Assembly: GCF_016859285.1 (NCBI RefSeq)
Contig: NC_053414.1
Span: forward strand, 26,514,761-26,578,760
DNA: 64,000 bases
Source of the DNA: Xiphias gladius
Lineage: Eukaryota > Chordata > Actinopteri > Istiophoriformes > Xiphiidae
Direction: 5' to 3'
In this document: piece after piece, positions 1 through 18,089 of the stretch
How positions within the stretch are numbered: the first letter of the stretch is position 1
Layout: each line of letters begins with the position of its first letter
The notes under the pieces: generated by a model
Databases searched by the model: none
Told to the model about the DNA's origin: nothing
What the model saw: the letters and a program-made list of their open reading frames with translations, nothing else
Made by a program: the position numbers and the translations under genes

Positions 1-190
1 CTGTGAGTCACAGAGGACCTTAGTGTCTATGCAGTAGTATGGATTGAAGGCCAGAGGGAATGTCAAGCATGGTGAAATTGATTTATTTGATTCGAGTGCT
101 GTGGGTCACTAACCACAATACCCATCCCCTCTCCCACCCTTCTCCTCTTTCCTCTCTTTCCCCCATCCATTTTCCACACTCCCTCTGCAG

Positions 191-4956
<4,766 letters not shown>

Positions 4957-5744
4957 CCTCTGACTCTTATCAACATCCTACATCCACAGTCGCTGACTCC
5001 CATTGTCTCCCTTTGGGATGAACCAACCAATCAGTGAACTTCTCTCCTTTTATAATACGCCATCGCTCACACATTCTGCCACATAACTGGAACCAGTGCT
5101 CCTTAATCCTTCACTCTTTATCCTCCAGGACACTGAACATTAATTCTCACCTGGGATCAGCATTTAGCGGTGTGGAAACATTCTACTGACTTGTGCTCAC
5201 TTTATTGCTGGACTTCCTAGGCCTTCTGTTTTGGACTACTACTCTGCCTTCTGCTTATGGTTCCTCCTTTCTGTGAATGGCCTTTGCAACACACACTGTC
5301 ATGGGAAGTGGACAAATATATGTGTATTTTTCAAACTCATTATAAACCCTTCCAAACTGATGAGACCTGTTCAGTCTTCTACGGAGGGACAGAGAAAAGA
5401 CTGCTTTGAAAAACGTCTGTATAGTTGTACTAACAAACCCTGAGGGAAAATTGGCATCCAAAGATGATTTTAATTTCATTGTTATTATTCTGATTATTAT
5501 TAAGCATTCACATCTTGGCTTGCAGAGACTGTCATTATAATTACAGTTGAACCGAATCAGTCTATTTTAATTTGTATATGTGTATTCTTGCATTCCTTAA
5601 CGTGACAGCAGTCTGTATGGGGTGAAACAAAGATACTGTACACTGTGTGTCCAAGAGTGAGCTGCTTTGGAACAGTGAAAAATATACTTTATTTTCTCTA
5701 GATGTGTGCCTGTGTGTGTGTGTGTGCCTGTGTGTGTGTGTGTG

Positions 5745-5793
<49 letters not shown>

Positions 5794-7514
5794 CTCTTCC
5801 TGTGGTATTTATACAGTTCATGTGGTACAGTGCATTGACTTAACCTTAAATCCAGTTTTTTCCACTCTGCTTCAGATAGATTTAATGTCAGACCTTTATA
5901 ACCAAGATTTGCTCAAAAATCAGAGTTTAGGACCAGGAACACCTCCGGGGAAGTTAACAATGCTGTGTCATGTTTCTTTGTGTTTATGCCACACATCATT
6001 AACACACTCTACAACCTTGGCTCCATCACTCCATGCCTGCCCACCTACATTGTTCTTGTCTTAAATGGGTAAACGTTGAGGCTTTTGAGAGACATTTTTT
6101 TTGTGATTCAGTATTTCCTAAATACACTGAAACAAATTAGGACTATTTTTCTCAACATATCCACTAAGCTCTCCTCCAAGGCACATTATGTGAATATAGC
6201 TAGATCTTGTAGATTCGACCAGGTGGATACAAAGCATTCAGCTCAGTTTACTAGCTTTCTTATAGGAACAAGGCCTTTGAAGACGTGTGTCTGTACCTGT
6301 CTTGGTACCCAAGCAGCGTTCTGTATGTGTTGGCGGATACAGGTGCAATGTTTTCTCCATCACTGACAGGGAACAAGTTTAAAGAGACTTATAAGGTCAC
6401 AGCTAAATCTACTATGTTTCACCAGTCGGCAGATCTGACATTTCAGCACTTTAATATGTAGATTTAAGACCTACACACTCTCTTTTCATTGTGAACAAAC
6501 CACTGATCAGGTTTTCACACTCAATGTGTGTATATGAACAAGCATTTGAATGCATTAAAAAAAACATACATCTTCACTTCAGCTTGTTGTACCTACAGTA
6601 TCCAAGAGGGGTCAACTCTTTTATGTTCTCGCTGCGCATCTGTACGTGTCCAGAGGTTTTTTGGGGGCACTGTTTCTTAGTGAAACTTCATCTCTGTAAG
6701 GCTTGTGTCAGCATGTCATAATGTAACTCCAAGATGTTCACCTCATGCACAGAGCAGGCTTTCTCATGTAATTTATCACTGTTTATCACAGGTGGTTCGT
6801 TGTGTCAGGATGACAACCTAACATAGGCCTTAGAGAGATTGCGTTGACGAAAGGTAGGTTTGGAAGGTTCAGCCAGGCTTGTGCAGTCTTACATCTGAGA
6901 TGCCTTTTATAAAACTTCATTTTCCAGGTACAACTAGTATCTATCCAGTGTCACCACATCAGACCGATCCATTTGTTCAAACCCTTTTGAAATGCAAACC
7001 AAGTGTATCAGTGTCCAGGAAGAACCTTCATTTTATACAACTCCTCTTCAGTGTTGTCAATGTATAAAGTCATGTAATGTCCATGGGAATGGAGGGAAAT
7101 TATATTTCCTGTAACCTTTTTTTCGTTTGGGGTCAAAGATCATATTTGTGACTGTATGCATCCATTTTTTGTCTTAGGATTGTTTTTGTGTTGGACAGTT
7201 TTCTGTTGCTTGGTACACTAGCAATTACCTCAGTCCCACTATTTATGTCTTTTCAGAAAATGGTGCAACCAGTATGATTAGTGCTTATCGAGTCATTTTG
7301 CTAATGTTTTCCATGCAAGTTGTTGAGTTGTTGTAATATTTTTCCTTAAAACTCTATGAAACTCGATCATTAAAATTGTGTCATAGTAGTTTCATCATGT
7401 ATTATATCTGTAACCAAAATCATTTGAAGGCCTGTTATGATAATGAAATTTTTAACAAACATTTGTACATTTTGTATGAGAGTTATTACTAGTTATACTT
7501 TATTAAGTAGTGCA

Positions 7515-7547
<33 letters not shown>

Positions 7548-7600
7548 TCCCTTACCCCATCTTTTGGATTTCAAAAGCTGGTTCAATAATAAATGTATAA
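4957..7600 (+). other. rnf38: rnf38 3' untranslated region (probable)
   Basis: No coding exon is visible after the RING stop codon. The stretch is AT-rich and non-coding. It contains a TG microsatellite, a 27-T run at 7519-7545, and two candidate polyadenylation signals: ATTAAA at 7369-7374 and AATAAA at 7588-7593. A long 3' UTR ending near either signal is inferred; transcript data would be needed to fix its end. Confidence 0.5.
5702..5792. repeat. (TG)n microsatellite
   Basis: Long dinucleotide TG tract, interrupted early by TGCC units, lying in the rnf38 3' UTR region. Apparent open frames here on both strands are translations of the repeat. Confidence 0.95.
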
Positions 7601-9600
7601 CAGCCTCTTCTATAACATAGTGTTTTCAGATTATTCATTTCCCCAACTCCTCTTCTCCTGTCTGTCTGCTTTTAAAATGTAGTTCTTGACCTTCTTTTTT
7701 CCAGAGTCGCACAACACAGGTAAGTGATGTGTTCTGAGGACAGTCCACTCGGTGGCACTGTTGTTCTTTTATCCAGGAGGCCCGGGTTATGGTTCTTACT
7801 CTGTGAGTTGCACCAGTCAAGTGACATTTATTTACTTTCTATCAAAATACTACTTTTACCTTTCTTCTGAGTGCTGACATTATTTGCTTCAAGCTGACAA
7901 TGCAGCACATTTTATTACCTTTTTTTTTAATTTAATACAACGTAAGATATTTAAACACTCAATTTAGAGGAAAGGGACAAAGGGCCCTACTGCCAGATCA
8001 TGCTCTACCAGACTATACTATGTTCTCAAACTATCAAACTGAAAAGGGATCAAGACAAAACTTTGCACAAAGTTATATGATAGTTGCCAGATACGATTGT
8101 TAATGTGGACAAAAACGACTTCTGATCACTCCAAATCCTTATTTCGGTTTATGTATAAGGACACAGTACAATCATTTCCTGAGTGTCTGTGCTGTGACTT
8201 GGAATATGAAAAGTACTTTAATGTTTTATATACAAAATATGTCACAATAGTTATAGGGCTACAGATACAGAAAAAGCTGCTATCAGTTTCCTTGCAGCAG
8301 ATAAAGTTAGCTGGTGTCCCAGTAGCAGGTGGAATAGTTTACATGACGCTGACCCTCGATGGCTGGATGATCCTGGCTGTCAAGCTAAGTGTAATATTAG
8401 CTAGCTAGTTTGTTTTCTCTCAGTCAACATGCAAATGGAGGATTTCACCAGAGCCAATCTCAGCAAACGCGGGCTTCATTTTTGGAGGAGGAATATGTTA
8501 ACTGTTTCAAGCCTGGCAGCTGTTGGCCTGTTGGAACTTGAGTGAGGACTCAAGTTCACCTAATGTTAGGCTAGCTACTAGCGCTGACTGAAGACAGTTT
8601 GTTAAAGTTAGCAAAAGCTGGCCAGATACAGTTTGCCACAGGACAGCTTTAGTCAGATGAGGGCACGTGTGCATCTGAAAATTTCACAATCGGCGTTAAC
8701 CTAGCTAAATGATTTTCTACAAAGTTAGATTTATAAGGTAAGATTTATAAAATTATTTCTATGAGGTTAGACTTTTTTGTCTTGACATTGTTAGTGATGA
8801 ATATAAATCTTTCAGCACTATTATATATTTAAATGACAAAAACACTTATGGCTAGCTAGTGAGCTAATACAAATAATGTTTTTGTTTTGAAAGACTTTTA
8901 GGGAAACAAATGTAAACTGTCTATAAGTTAGTGTGTATATCAAGATGCAAATGTATTAGATGAGGTAATAATTAATAGTTATAAGTGAATAGTTTATGTT
9001 AAACTTGAAAGCAGTTAATGTCCCAGTTATAACTAACTCAAAATTGACAGTATCCCGTTCCGCCTAAGCTAATTTATGCTAATCATGCATGTTAATACAT
9101 TTTATATGTGCTAATGCACATGTCTTCATGCAAACACATCATAAGTGAACAGATATTCCCTGAAGCATTTTTTAATTTTCATTTTAGTTTTTGTGTAAAA
9201 GCAGCAGTTCACCAGTGATACCGTACCTATCCAAGCAGATTGTTTTTTGTTTGGTTTTGTTTTCCCCAGGGGAAATGGGTTTTTTTCTCACCTTAGCTAA
9301 AAGGCATTTTATGTTTCACTTCACTTCTTCATTATTGGTGTTGTGCTTCAGTAACAGGAGAGTGAATTAGTCAGGTTCAGCCACCTTATGGGTGAAATTG
9401 TTCCAAATTTGACTTCCTGTGTGCAAAGTTTTTACCTGTCAACTGTTATACTGACACAATGCTGAGTCATATGTTTCTTATTAAAATATACTCAGGTATT
9501 TGAAACTGGACCCTAAAATATTTCAACATTTCATCAGTTTTCTTGTTTTTGTTTTATTCTTTCGTTTCACAATTTCTATACCATGTAGATAGAGGTACTG
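7601..9600. other. Intergenic, no gene recognised
   Basis: AT-rich sequence between the rnf38 3' UTR and the EAAT-like relic. I searched it by eye for the N-terminal transporter exons (first two membrane segments) that should precede 9985 and saw none. A 103-codon open frame at 8097-8408 has no recognisable domain and looks like chance. Confidence 0.5.
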
Positions 9601-9604
9601 TTAC

Positions 9605-9810
9605 TGTTTGAAGGAATTATTACCTTCGCTGAGGATTTGATGTTTTCACCCGTGTCTGTTTGTTTGTTGGTTTGTTGGCTTATTTGTCAGCAGGATTAAG
9701 CAATAAGTACTGAACCGATCTGCATCGAACCTGCTGGAGGGATGGAGCATGGGCCAGCAAAGAACCCATTAAAGTTTGGGGCAGATCTGGATCATTTACT
9801 ATGAATTTGA
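9605..9810. repeat. Dispersed fish repeat upstream of the EAAT relic
   Basis: The block reads like a high-copy element I recall from fish genomes: a segment beginning near ACCTTCGCTGAGGATTTGATG, then a GTTTGTTGG-rich part, then CAGCAGGATTAAGCAA and AAAGAACCCATTAAAGTTTG. Family assignment is from memory only. It ends about 175 bases before the first surviving transporter exon. Confidence 0.6.
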
Positions 9811-9984
9811 ATGCTTTCCTCTGAAGGCTGGTGTATGTTGTTGTAATAGTGTTAGTTATTGCCAGTCAGTCCATTATCCAGAGTGGATGTAGAGCATGTA
9901 GAGTGCTGCATTCAGCCCAAATGAAACAGCTATAGAATACATTTTCTTTGCTTCCTATCTTTAACCCTGAGCTATGTGTTGTAG

Positions 9985-11392
9985 GATTAATATTGGTACT
10001 GCTGATCAAGCCTGGGATCAGCCCAGATGATGATGATGATGATGATGATGATGACGACGATGAAACCTTCGCCACTGTAGATGCCTTGTTGGACCTAATA
10101 AGGTGAGAAAAAAGTGTTAATTCTGACAGTCAACCCCGATTCTTAGCACAACTGATTTCTCTACATGTTTAGGTTTCGGTTTCCACGGCTTGTCCGTAGG
10201 TCAGTGGGAAACATTTCAGAAAATACTGGATCATTTGATTAGGGAATTTAAATGTCATCAGCTGTATTCCTTCAGAATTGCATCAATCAATGCTTTTCTT
10301 AGGCAGAATAACACATATCAGGTGCTCTAAAATGGTTAATATCTGGCTAAAATTCACTTTACGCTCTAGATTATCCTGCATTTCGTCTTCGTTTTGTCAA
10401 CATTTACAAGCTGACTCGCATTTTTACTCATCGGTTTCATGATGGTAGATGTGTTTGGTTTCTCTTTACCCTTTATAGAAACACGGTGCCACAAAATCTT
10501 GTCACGGCTAGCTTTCAACGGGTACGTTTTATTACTCAGGTATGCGATATGCAGTATAGCACATGAAGGAGACAATGTGATATTCATGATGTAATTTTTC
10601 CTCATCTTTAGTACAAGACTCAGAAGGTGAAGTTTGAAATTGAAGCAGCGGATCACAATTCTAGCCTGGCAGTGGTAAAATTTTATCCTTTGTCATGATC
10701 AACTTTCCAGTCACAGTGATAATTCGTGATACATGTAGTTGCTGTCAGACCGTTGTTCTCACTGACTTTCTCTTCTTGTTTCAGAATGCCACAGAAATGC
10801 GTTTGGTGGGCGAGTATTTTGATGGAAACAATACTTTGCGCCTGATTGTCTGGTCTAGTATTTTTGGACCTGTCCTCAGAAGAATGGGAGAAAGAGGGAA
10901 AATCTTTGTGGATATCCTTTCTGCCGTCAACACGGCCACCAAGCATGTGGTTGGAATGATAATAGGGTCACCTCTGCAGAGTCAATATCACATTTAAAAA
11001 TTGTGGAATTTAGAATGAAACTGTTTCATACTTCCATATTTTCTAAATTATTTAAAGAAAGAGAGTAAATATCCTACAGTATACACAGAATTTCTTTAAA
11101 AATTGAGTCCTTTCTGCTTTGATTTCTTCCATTTCCAACACTGTCAAAAACATAACTGGTTTCTTTTGACTCATGTTGTGATAATAACTTCCATCCGTCT
11201 GAAAGCCTGAAGCACTTCTCATGCTAAGCAGCTTTCCATTAACTGACATATTCCCATAATTTTCTGTTGTTTCCTCTCCAGCTTCTTGCCGGTAGGAGTG
11301 ATGTTCATGACTGCAAGCTCAGTCACTGAGGTTGGGGACAACTGGGAGACTGTCTCCAAACTCGGAAAGTTTTCGGCAGTGGTTGTTAGTGG
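9985..11392 (+). pseudogene. Truncated SLC1/EAAT-type glutamate transporter relic (five exons)
   Basis: Exons at 9985-10102, 10479-10521, 10612-10674, 10785-10966 and 11282-11392 share one frame and have GT/AG borders. They give a membrane segment ending KPGISP, twelve Asp plus Glu, then [29 protein letters not shown]. The next part contains MRLVGEYFDGNNTLRLIVWS and GERGKIFVDILSAVNTATK, then GFLPVGVMFMTASSVTEVGD and LGKFSAVVVSG. These align in order with the middle of EAATs (the [16 protein letters not shown] motif after TM3, the TM4-TM5 region, and the W-Y-x-P-V-G-I-M-F segment). Known EAATs continue with the SSSS hairpin and NMDGT motifs that bind substrate; neither these nor TM1-TM2 appear in the flanks. 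The donor after 10966 (GTCACC) is weak. A relic with no transport function is the likeliest reading. Undetected diverged exons or an assembly gap are alternatives. The wording seems nearest to the extra fish EAAT-like genes (slc1a8/9 group), but that is from memory. Confidence 0.75.
10026..10064 (+). repeat. Aspartate-coding trinucleotide run
   Basis: Twelve consecutive Asp codons (mostly GAT) followed by Glu, inside the first surviving EAAT-like exon and directly after the membrane segment. Intact EAATs have a short variable extracellular stretch here rather than a pure acidic run, so this looks like repeat expansion. On the minus strand it gives a spurious poly-Ser frame. Confidence 0.85.
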
Positions 11393-13690
11393 GTATCCGC
11401 CCCTTTGTTCTTTTAGCACTGTTGTGGGGAGTAATTTAATTTGATATAATCGGTATTCATTTCTTTTTGGCCAGGAAGGATAGACCCCAAAACAAAAACT
11501 TGCCCCCCTAGATGGTCATTAAAACTGTAATTAGTGGAAATTATGCTACAACCTATGATGCTACAGTTACTTTCTGTTTAGATTGTTGGCTGCTTTTGAT
11601 TTGACAGGACCACAAAGGTTTCCTAGCAACCAATGAATACATTAGGTACTCTCACTAAGTCTTTACAAGCCAAGACATTCCTCATGTTTTAATGGTGCAA
11701 CCCAATCAAGTAAATCAGCAGTTTAATTTTCTAAATTTGGTTACACTAAGATTTACACTTAGAATTTAGGAAGAATTATGCACAAACGTAGTGATGGATT
11801 TATGTGTAGCAGTTCAGACCCCACGGGCCACCCAAACCTCAAGGTTCCCTGCTTGGCCATTGATTTATGGTCGTTTAAAAGACTTTAACTTTGCTTGGGA
11901 ATATATCAATTGACATTATGAGAGTAGTAAGACGGCCTTGACGCCTTGTGTCAAAGTGGGCGTATTTTTAATAGTGCTTCATCAAATTACTACACAGTGA
12001 AACCAGGGCCATGTAAATTTCCAGCGCAGGAATACTGCACACGGTGCACGAAGAAGGAAAGGAATGGTGGGTTAATAGGGACCCAGCTGCTTATTTTTGC
12101 CCCAGGGCCCCCCAGCAGGTTAATGAGTGAGAAAAGTGTCTCAATATTTTTCCTCATTTGTTCCTTTATTTGTCACTTCAAAACCACGACGTGGCTTCAA
12201 ACTGTAGGGCTGCAATATTATAAGGACCCTCAGTTTTAGTTTCAGTCTTTATGTCATTACTGCCATCTAGTGTTAAACATGATATAGGATAAGCAATGGC
12301 CACACAATATCCATCCGTTTCTATGCCATAATAGCTTTTTCATGGTCAAGTTGGATTTAATGAGATTCAATATTATATTTCTAGCCTACAACAGATAACG
12401 GAAGAGAAAATGTAAACTGTTCATTTTTTCCCACATCTATGGTGAAGTTTGGATGAAATCCCACCTGTAGTGTGCCAAAGTATCAGTTCATGTTCAGGAC
12501 AAATGTGAACCAACCTTTACACCAGCCATCACATCCAGACCTGGAGTGACAAGCAATTGAGTCATTGGCTGATGTTTGACTGATTTTAAAAGAACTGTTC
12601 GAGGGATTGTTTGAAACAGATCCAACCTGCTTTCAAGATGGATCAGTGAAGTGGTAGGTGTTGTTTACACTGAGTCAGCTAATCCACCTAAACTGGGTGA
12701 AAAACTTCCAGAACACCAGGAAATGTAATTAGCTACACTGAGAAAATCATGCCAGTAAAGAAAACAGATTTGTCTTAAGGAATAATGAATGACTGAAAAA
12801 TCTCATCTGAAGCAAATTGACACTTTCATTTTACATTCATAGACCCCCCCCACCACCACCACCACTGCTACCTGAAGTGAGGTCATCCATTTTTACTTCG
12901 GGAGCTGGCATTTTAAACAGCTTTCACCGTGACCCTGCCAATCAGATATTCAGGATAATCAGGATCAGGATAAAATCTACAGGCTGCATATAACATATTA
13001 TATACTGTAAATATAATAAATATAGGTTATCAACATATTGCATTGCTTATATAGAGTGTATGTCCTTTTATATGTACAAGTGTTACGATAACATAAGCAA
13101 ACGATAAAGATTTTTTGCAAAACTAGTTATGCTCCCATAAACATGCTCAGGTGTTACATAAAAAGCCACATTTGAATGCCCATGCAGTCGATAAAGACCA
13201 GTGTTAACATGATGATGTAAGAGCACAGGAGGTGGACTAACTGCAGGGCAAACGCTCAAAAAGGCTTTGATCACTGTATATTGCACCTTTGACCTTCTGC
13301 ATATATATGTGTCTTTGTGCGCTTGCCCATTTATTTACGTCAGTGCTTTTCTGCGTGGACAAATGTTATCACAATACTGACAGTGTCCTGCAATACCAGT
13401 TGCTACATAAGAAACCCTGATGGAAGTCCAAGTATTTGTCAGATTTTATGTATTTATTTTTTTAAATTAATTCTGTTACCTGGGATGTGAACAATTACAA
13501 AGACAGCAAATCTGAGATACATGATAAAACCCGAGGTTTGAAAGTAGAGGTATGGAAGGACACCAGTGATTTCCTCCTCACACTCACCAATGTGCAACTG
13601 AACCCTGCAGCCACAATTAAAATGATACCCAGAGAGGCACGTTTTGTATTGACAAAGCAACGTAAGATATAGGGTCTAGTGAGTTGATCC
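11393..13690. other. Intergenic, no gene recognised
   Basis: AT-rich non-coding sequence. The transporter exons expected after 11392 (SSSS hairpin, NMDGT motif) are not visible. Short open frames (for example 11946-12239 and 13487-13672) show no recognisable motif. Confidence 0.5.
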
Positions 13691-13734
13691 CCATGGGTCT
13701 GATGTTTTGTGCCTGACCTCTATGAATACACTTA

Positions 13735-13975
13735 TCAGGTTTGTGGAGAAGAGCACTGGATTTCCCCGGGCTTCGGTCCAGGACGCCATCTGCTTCTCCC
13801 TCATTATATACTAGTTCATTTTGCCCTATCACAACATCCCACACCTCCTACCATTACTATGCCAATGACACACATCTACTTTTTCCCTCCAGCCTCCAGC
13901 CCTCAGACTGAGGTGTACATATCATGTTGGACGTCAGCCAGCTATCTCCCATGCGCCCTAGAGAAGATTGAGTGA
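13735..13975 (+). mobile_element. LINE (L2-like) reverse transcriptase fragment, degenerate
   Basis: Conceptual translation gives GFPRASVQDAICFSLII, then a stop, then, after a frame change, YHYYANDTHLLF. This follows the order of the L2-type reverse transcriptase motifs G-V-P-Q-G-S-V-L-G-P-x-L-F and the Y-A-D-D-T-Q-L-Y active site. The second active-site Asp is Asn here (YANDT), and stops and frame changes show the copy is dead. The length of the remaining element is unclear. Confidence 0.7.
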
Positions 13976-16900
13976 CTCTTTACCGTGGAAAAGGTCTGCC
14001 CTGTGCACAACCTTTAAATTATGAATCCATAGCGACTTCTTTTCCGCATCTTGGGCTTTGCTTTCAGAAAACTATCATTCAGAGCTCACCAAATGATACT
14101 GGTTTACGCTCGAAAGATTTCCCCATACGACCCTTCCTTTACTTTCTCTGCTGGCTCGCTGTTACATGTCAGGTGTTGATGCACCTCTCCGCTGCTCCCG
14201 GCCTCCTTTGCTGGTCTGTTCTCTTGCTGTCCTAACCCTACCACAGGTTCCCCTCCATGGTTGGTCCATGCATCAGATCCTCCCTCAGCTTCACCCGCTC
14301 CTCTGATTGGGCTGCGTATTTATCTGCTGCCCATTTCCTATTATTTGAAGCTCATCCTCCTTCACTCCTCACACTGTGAAGGAGGACCGTGAGAAGGAGG
14401 ACCTAACGATATCATAGTGACGTCATCACAATTTATCTCAGTTCAGAAACTACAAATTTACAACAGACAGCTTGCGATGTGGAGTTTGAAGGAGGAAGGG
14501 TGTGTATCAGACAGTGAGGGTCTAATGAAAAGATGTTGTTGCATTGTGGGAAATGTAGGATCAGAGTGTTTGGAGCTTAACCCATATTAAGGACTAAAAG
14601 TTAGGATATGTCCACCTCTGTTGCTTTCATTTTGAACTTTTGTTTATTGTTATCATTATTTTCCCTATTGTAAATCCTATAAATACATGTGCTATATGCT
14701 GAAAAAACACTAGAAGTGCACACCAAAAGAAAAACCCTTGGAAATAAAAACGCACCAATTTGCCAAAAAATCTAGTCCTTCATTTGCTGCAACCTGTTTC
14801 CCTCAATTAGCATCTTCTCTTCTTACTTCAGCCACAGGAACTGCTTGCAACGAATACTTAAAATACTCGTGCTGGCGATTCTTCCAGGCCACGATACCTC
14901 CCCGCACACCAGACGTGTTTGTTATGAAACGTGTTTGCCTGAAACCCCATCTTTTTGAGGAAAAGATAAAGTTGATCCCTGCATCAAGGGGATTAAAGCT
15001 CTGGATTTGATCAAGATGTACAATTCTTAACATGTCATCTTTGGCATCTCACCTCTTGTTGAAATTTCTAATCAACAGCCTGGACTATTTTGATGTATGA
15101 GGATCAAGCCTGCAAGCTATCAGAAAGACCGATCATTTATTAGACCTTTGTCACCGGAAAATGCTGGGCTTTGCTAGTCTCGCTCCACTGATCAGTGAGG
15201 TGTTTTTGCTCCAAATGCTTATCAGATGTGAGCTAAGAGAGAGAGACCGCAAATGCAGGAAGGAGGGGGTATGACACAGAACATTGTGATAATGGCGTCT
15301 AAAATCCAGGGCACCAGGGTGCCCCAGAAGGATTTTTCAGGATGCTTGTTTGACAGTTGTGTAAGATACCAATATACTGTATATATCCTGCAGTATACAA
15401 ATTGTCTAATTTTTCAATATGTTTTTTATTTTTCTGTTTAGAATAGTGGAACTTTCAGGTATATGGATAAGCATGTGCTCTGCAGGCTTTTTTTTTTTTT
15501 TTTGCATTTCTCTTTTTCCATTTTGTTATTTTTCTGTATATGACTTGGGGACGTGTGTGTATTTGTATGTATTTGGGGTTATCCATTCTAAGTGAAAACA
15601 AATAAAAACTGCTTTAGAAAAAAAGATACAAATGTAAAGATTCCGTCTGTGACAAGGACCTCGGGTCCCGGTGATCTTTCCATTTTTCTAAGAGAATAAC
15701 AAACCTCTACTGGAGCCGTTCTTTGGCTAACATTAGCACATCCGCTCAGGTGTGTGTGTCGAGGAATGGGAAAGCAGGGTTGTTTTCTACAGGCTCAGCA
15801 ATCTTTCCAACCCGCACACTCATGTACGAATAAACCCAACGAGTGTAGAGCTCTGGCAGTGTGACCCCCCCTCTGTGTAATATGTTGATACATTGGTCCC
15901 ACCACGCAGAGTAGTTTTCCCTGACTATAAATATATAAATATGGCAGGTATGATCCTGGCACTTTTATTTCGCAGCCTTAACCTGCCTGTATGAGACAGA
16001 GGCAGTGATGGAGCAGTAGAGTTAGAGAGGGAGGGGGTTGTGAATTGCCCTGGTGCCAGTTAACCTGTCTGAAGCAGACACACACACTTCCGTTGTGGCA
16101 GACTGAAATCCCCACTGGGCCATGTAAGGGAGTAATGTGTTAGTTATATGGCCTGGACTGTGAGGGATTTGTGCGCATGCTAAAGTCATCAATAACGGCA
16201 CAGGAGTAAATCTCGCAACAGTTTCGGTTTTGACATCATTATTTCTGTTGTAGGAGGTTAGCTTCTGAAGGAGGGGAATGTGTATACACACATTTTTCAT
16301 CAAAAATAACAAAAAAAGTGGAAAAACTTCTGTTTTAGATGGAATTATCAGCTAATATTTGTTTTATTTTGTTTCTTTTGGCTTTTGAGACTAAAAGATG
16401 TTAACTGTTTATATATATGTATGTATATATATATATATATATATATATACTGCTTGTGCAATATATATATTAAAGAATTCATCCCTGGCCAAGAGGAATC
16501 CATGCTTTTGACCGTTAGCCCCTGAATCTCTAATAGATTATTCATGAGTGACAAACAGAAATGTCTAAAAGAGGTGCAGTCTGTTCATGTCTTCTCCTCT
16601 TCATTGCTTTCACACCCAAGTCTTTCTCTGTTTTCACTGAGGCTTCTGCGGCGGAGTGGTCTGCGACATGACTCTACTCTTACTGCGATGGCAAATCATA
16701 AACGCGTGCCCGCAGTACAACTGTTAAAAATACTCTTGCTGCGAGCTCAAATCGTACACACAAATATAAAAGCAAGCCTGGACATATATGCACCAGAAAT
16801 GAGTTTTTCCGTGCTGGGTCTCTGATGTAGATAATGTGGGGTAGCAAGATGAACGGCAGACACTAGCTCTCCCAGTTTATAGAGGAATGCATTTGTTAAA

Positions 16901-18080
16901 GAAGTCCCACATAGCCTCACCGATCCCAAACAAGTTACGATGTCAAACAATGACGAGAAATGTGTTACTCTCACGAAAAGAGGATCAACATTAACAGTTT
17001 TTCTTCAGACATTAGAGATACAGCCTGCTTGGCTTGTTGTTGCTTCACTTGGACGTTTGACCTTCACTGCGCAGAACGATGCGTGTGCAGAGCTTGACAC
17101 CAGAAGGTCTTTTTCACATTCATCTGCTGAGGGGGGAAATTTCCTTTGTGCTCACATTTAATCTCACTTTACGACGTGTACATACTATATGAGCAGGTTT
17201 TTGGAACTAGTTGGGAAGCCGGTCATGGTCCACCAATGCAGCTTACACAAAGTCTGATGTGGAACCTTGAACATTTCAGCGCAAACACAGACACGTAGTC
17301 ATTTTGTGTCTTTACCTCAAACTTTTGAAATAAAAAATATTTGTACATTCATTGATTGTGGATTTATCGAAAATCTAAAAAAACCTGTATCAGACACAAA
17401 TGATTTTTCAAAGCGTATGTCATATGACATGTCTGGAGGCGATCTGTAAAGATAAAGATTCTTACTTCTTCCAGATGCAGTCCACAGGGAGGTCAGAGTG
17501 CAGTGCGTGGAGCAGTGCCTGTGTGACTGGGGCGCGATGCTGTTATGGGGGGATCAGCCAGAACTGTAACAGCTGCGTAACAGCTGCTCCTCCTGGGGTC
17601 CATAGAAAAAAAATTACTACAAAAACTTCATGTGATTATGAAAATCAAAGGTGAGTAACACCGGACACAGTGCATGTACTTACCTTATAAAACAGGCAGT
17701 AAAAATTAAATGAAACAAGGTAAAGTAGAGGTTTTTAATATAGTGAGCTCTGCAGCATGTGCACTTCATCAATCAAATATCCATAACTAACCTGTCTGCA
17801 AATACAATATCGAACAACACACTTCCCCACCGTACATAAAGTATATTATTATATTCTGTAGATATTCTACTTAAAGGAAATCTGACATCAGGTCAGAATC
17901 CTGTTCCAGTGATCATAATGCTGATCTTCAAACCAAACTCTCTTGAGTAATCCTGTGTCTGAATAGTCATCTTAAAGTAACCAACGCTTCTTATAGTGAT
18001 TCTTCTGTAAACGTGGGAGTAAAAGCGGATGAGGCTCCTAAAGTGTCTCTTTACAGCCACACGCTGTGGCCTCTTGTCTG
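13976..18080. other. Intergenic, mostly unassigned
   Basis: No exon recognised. It holds a probable dispersed repeat near 14350-14640, an AT-dinucleotide tract at 16413-16470, poly-T at 15487-15503, and many AT-rich stretches. A run of short open frames (14738-15010, 16544-16825, 17400-17654) shows no domain. Confidence 0.5.
14350..14640. repeat. Candidate dispersed repeat related to 58740-59110
   Basis: Shares with the chrna6-intron block a GCATTGTGGGAAATGTAG-like core (14541-14558 here; GCATTATGGGAGGTGTAG at 59030-59047), preceded in both by a TCAT-GTGA-GT region. Similarity is partial and judged by eye. Confidence 0.4.
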
Positions 18081-18089
18081 TTTACTTTC

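Noticed and set aside
7681-7725. 15-nt stretch with perfect AG and GTAAGT borders near 7705
   Set aside because: No partner exon or frame; most likely chance splice-like sequence.
9866-10075. Minus-strand poly-Ser frame
   Set aside because: Shadow of the GAT run in the + strand EAAT-like exon.
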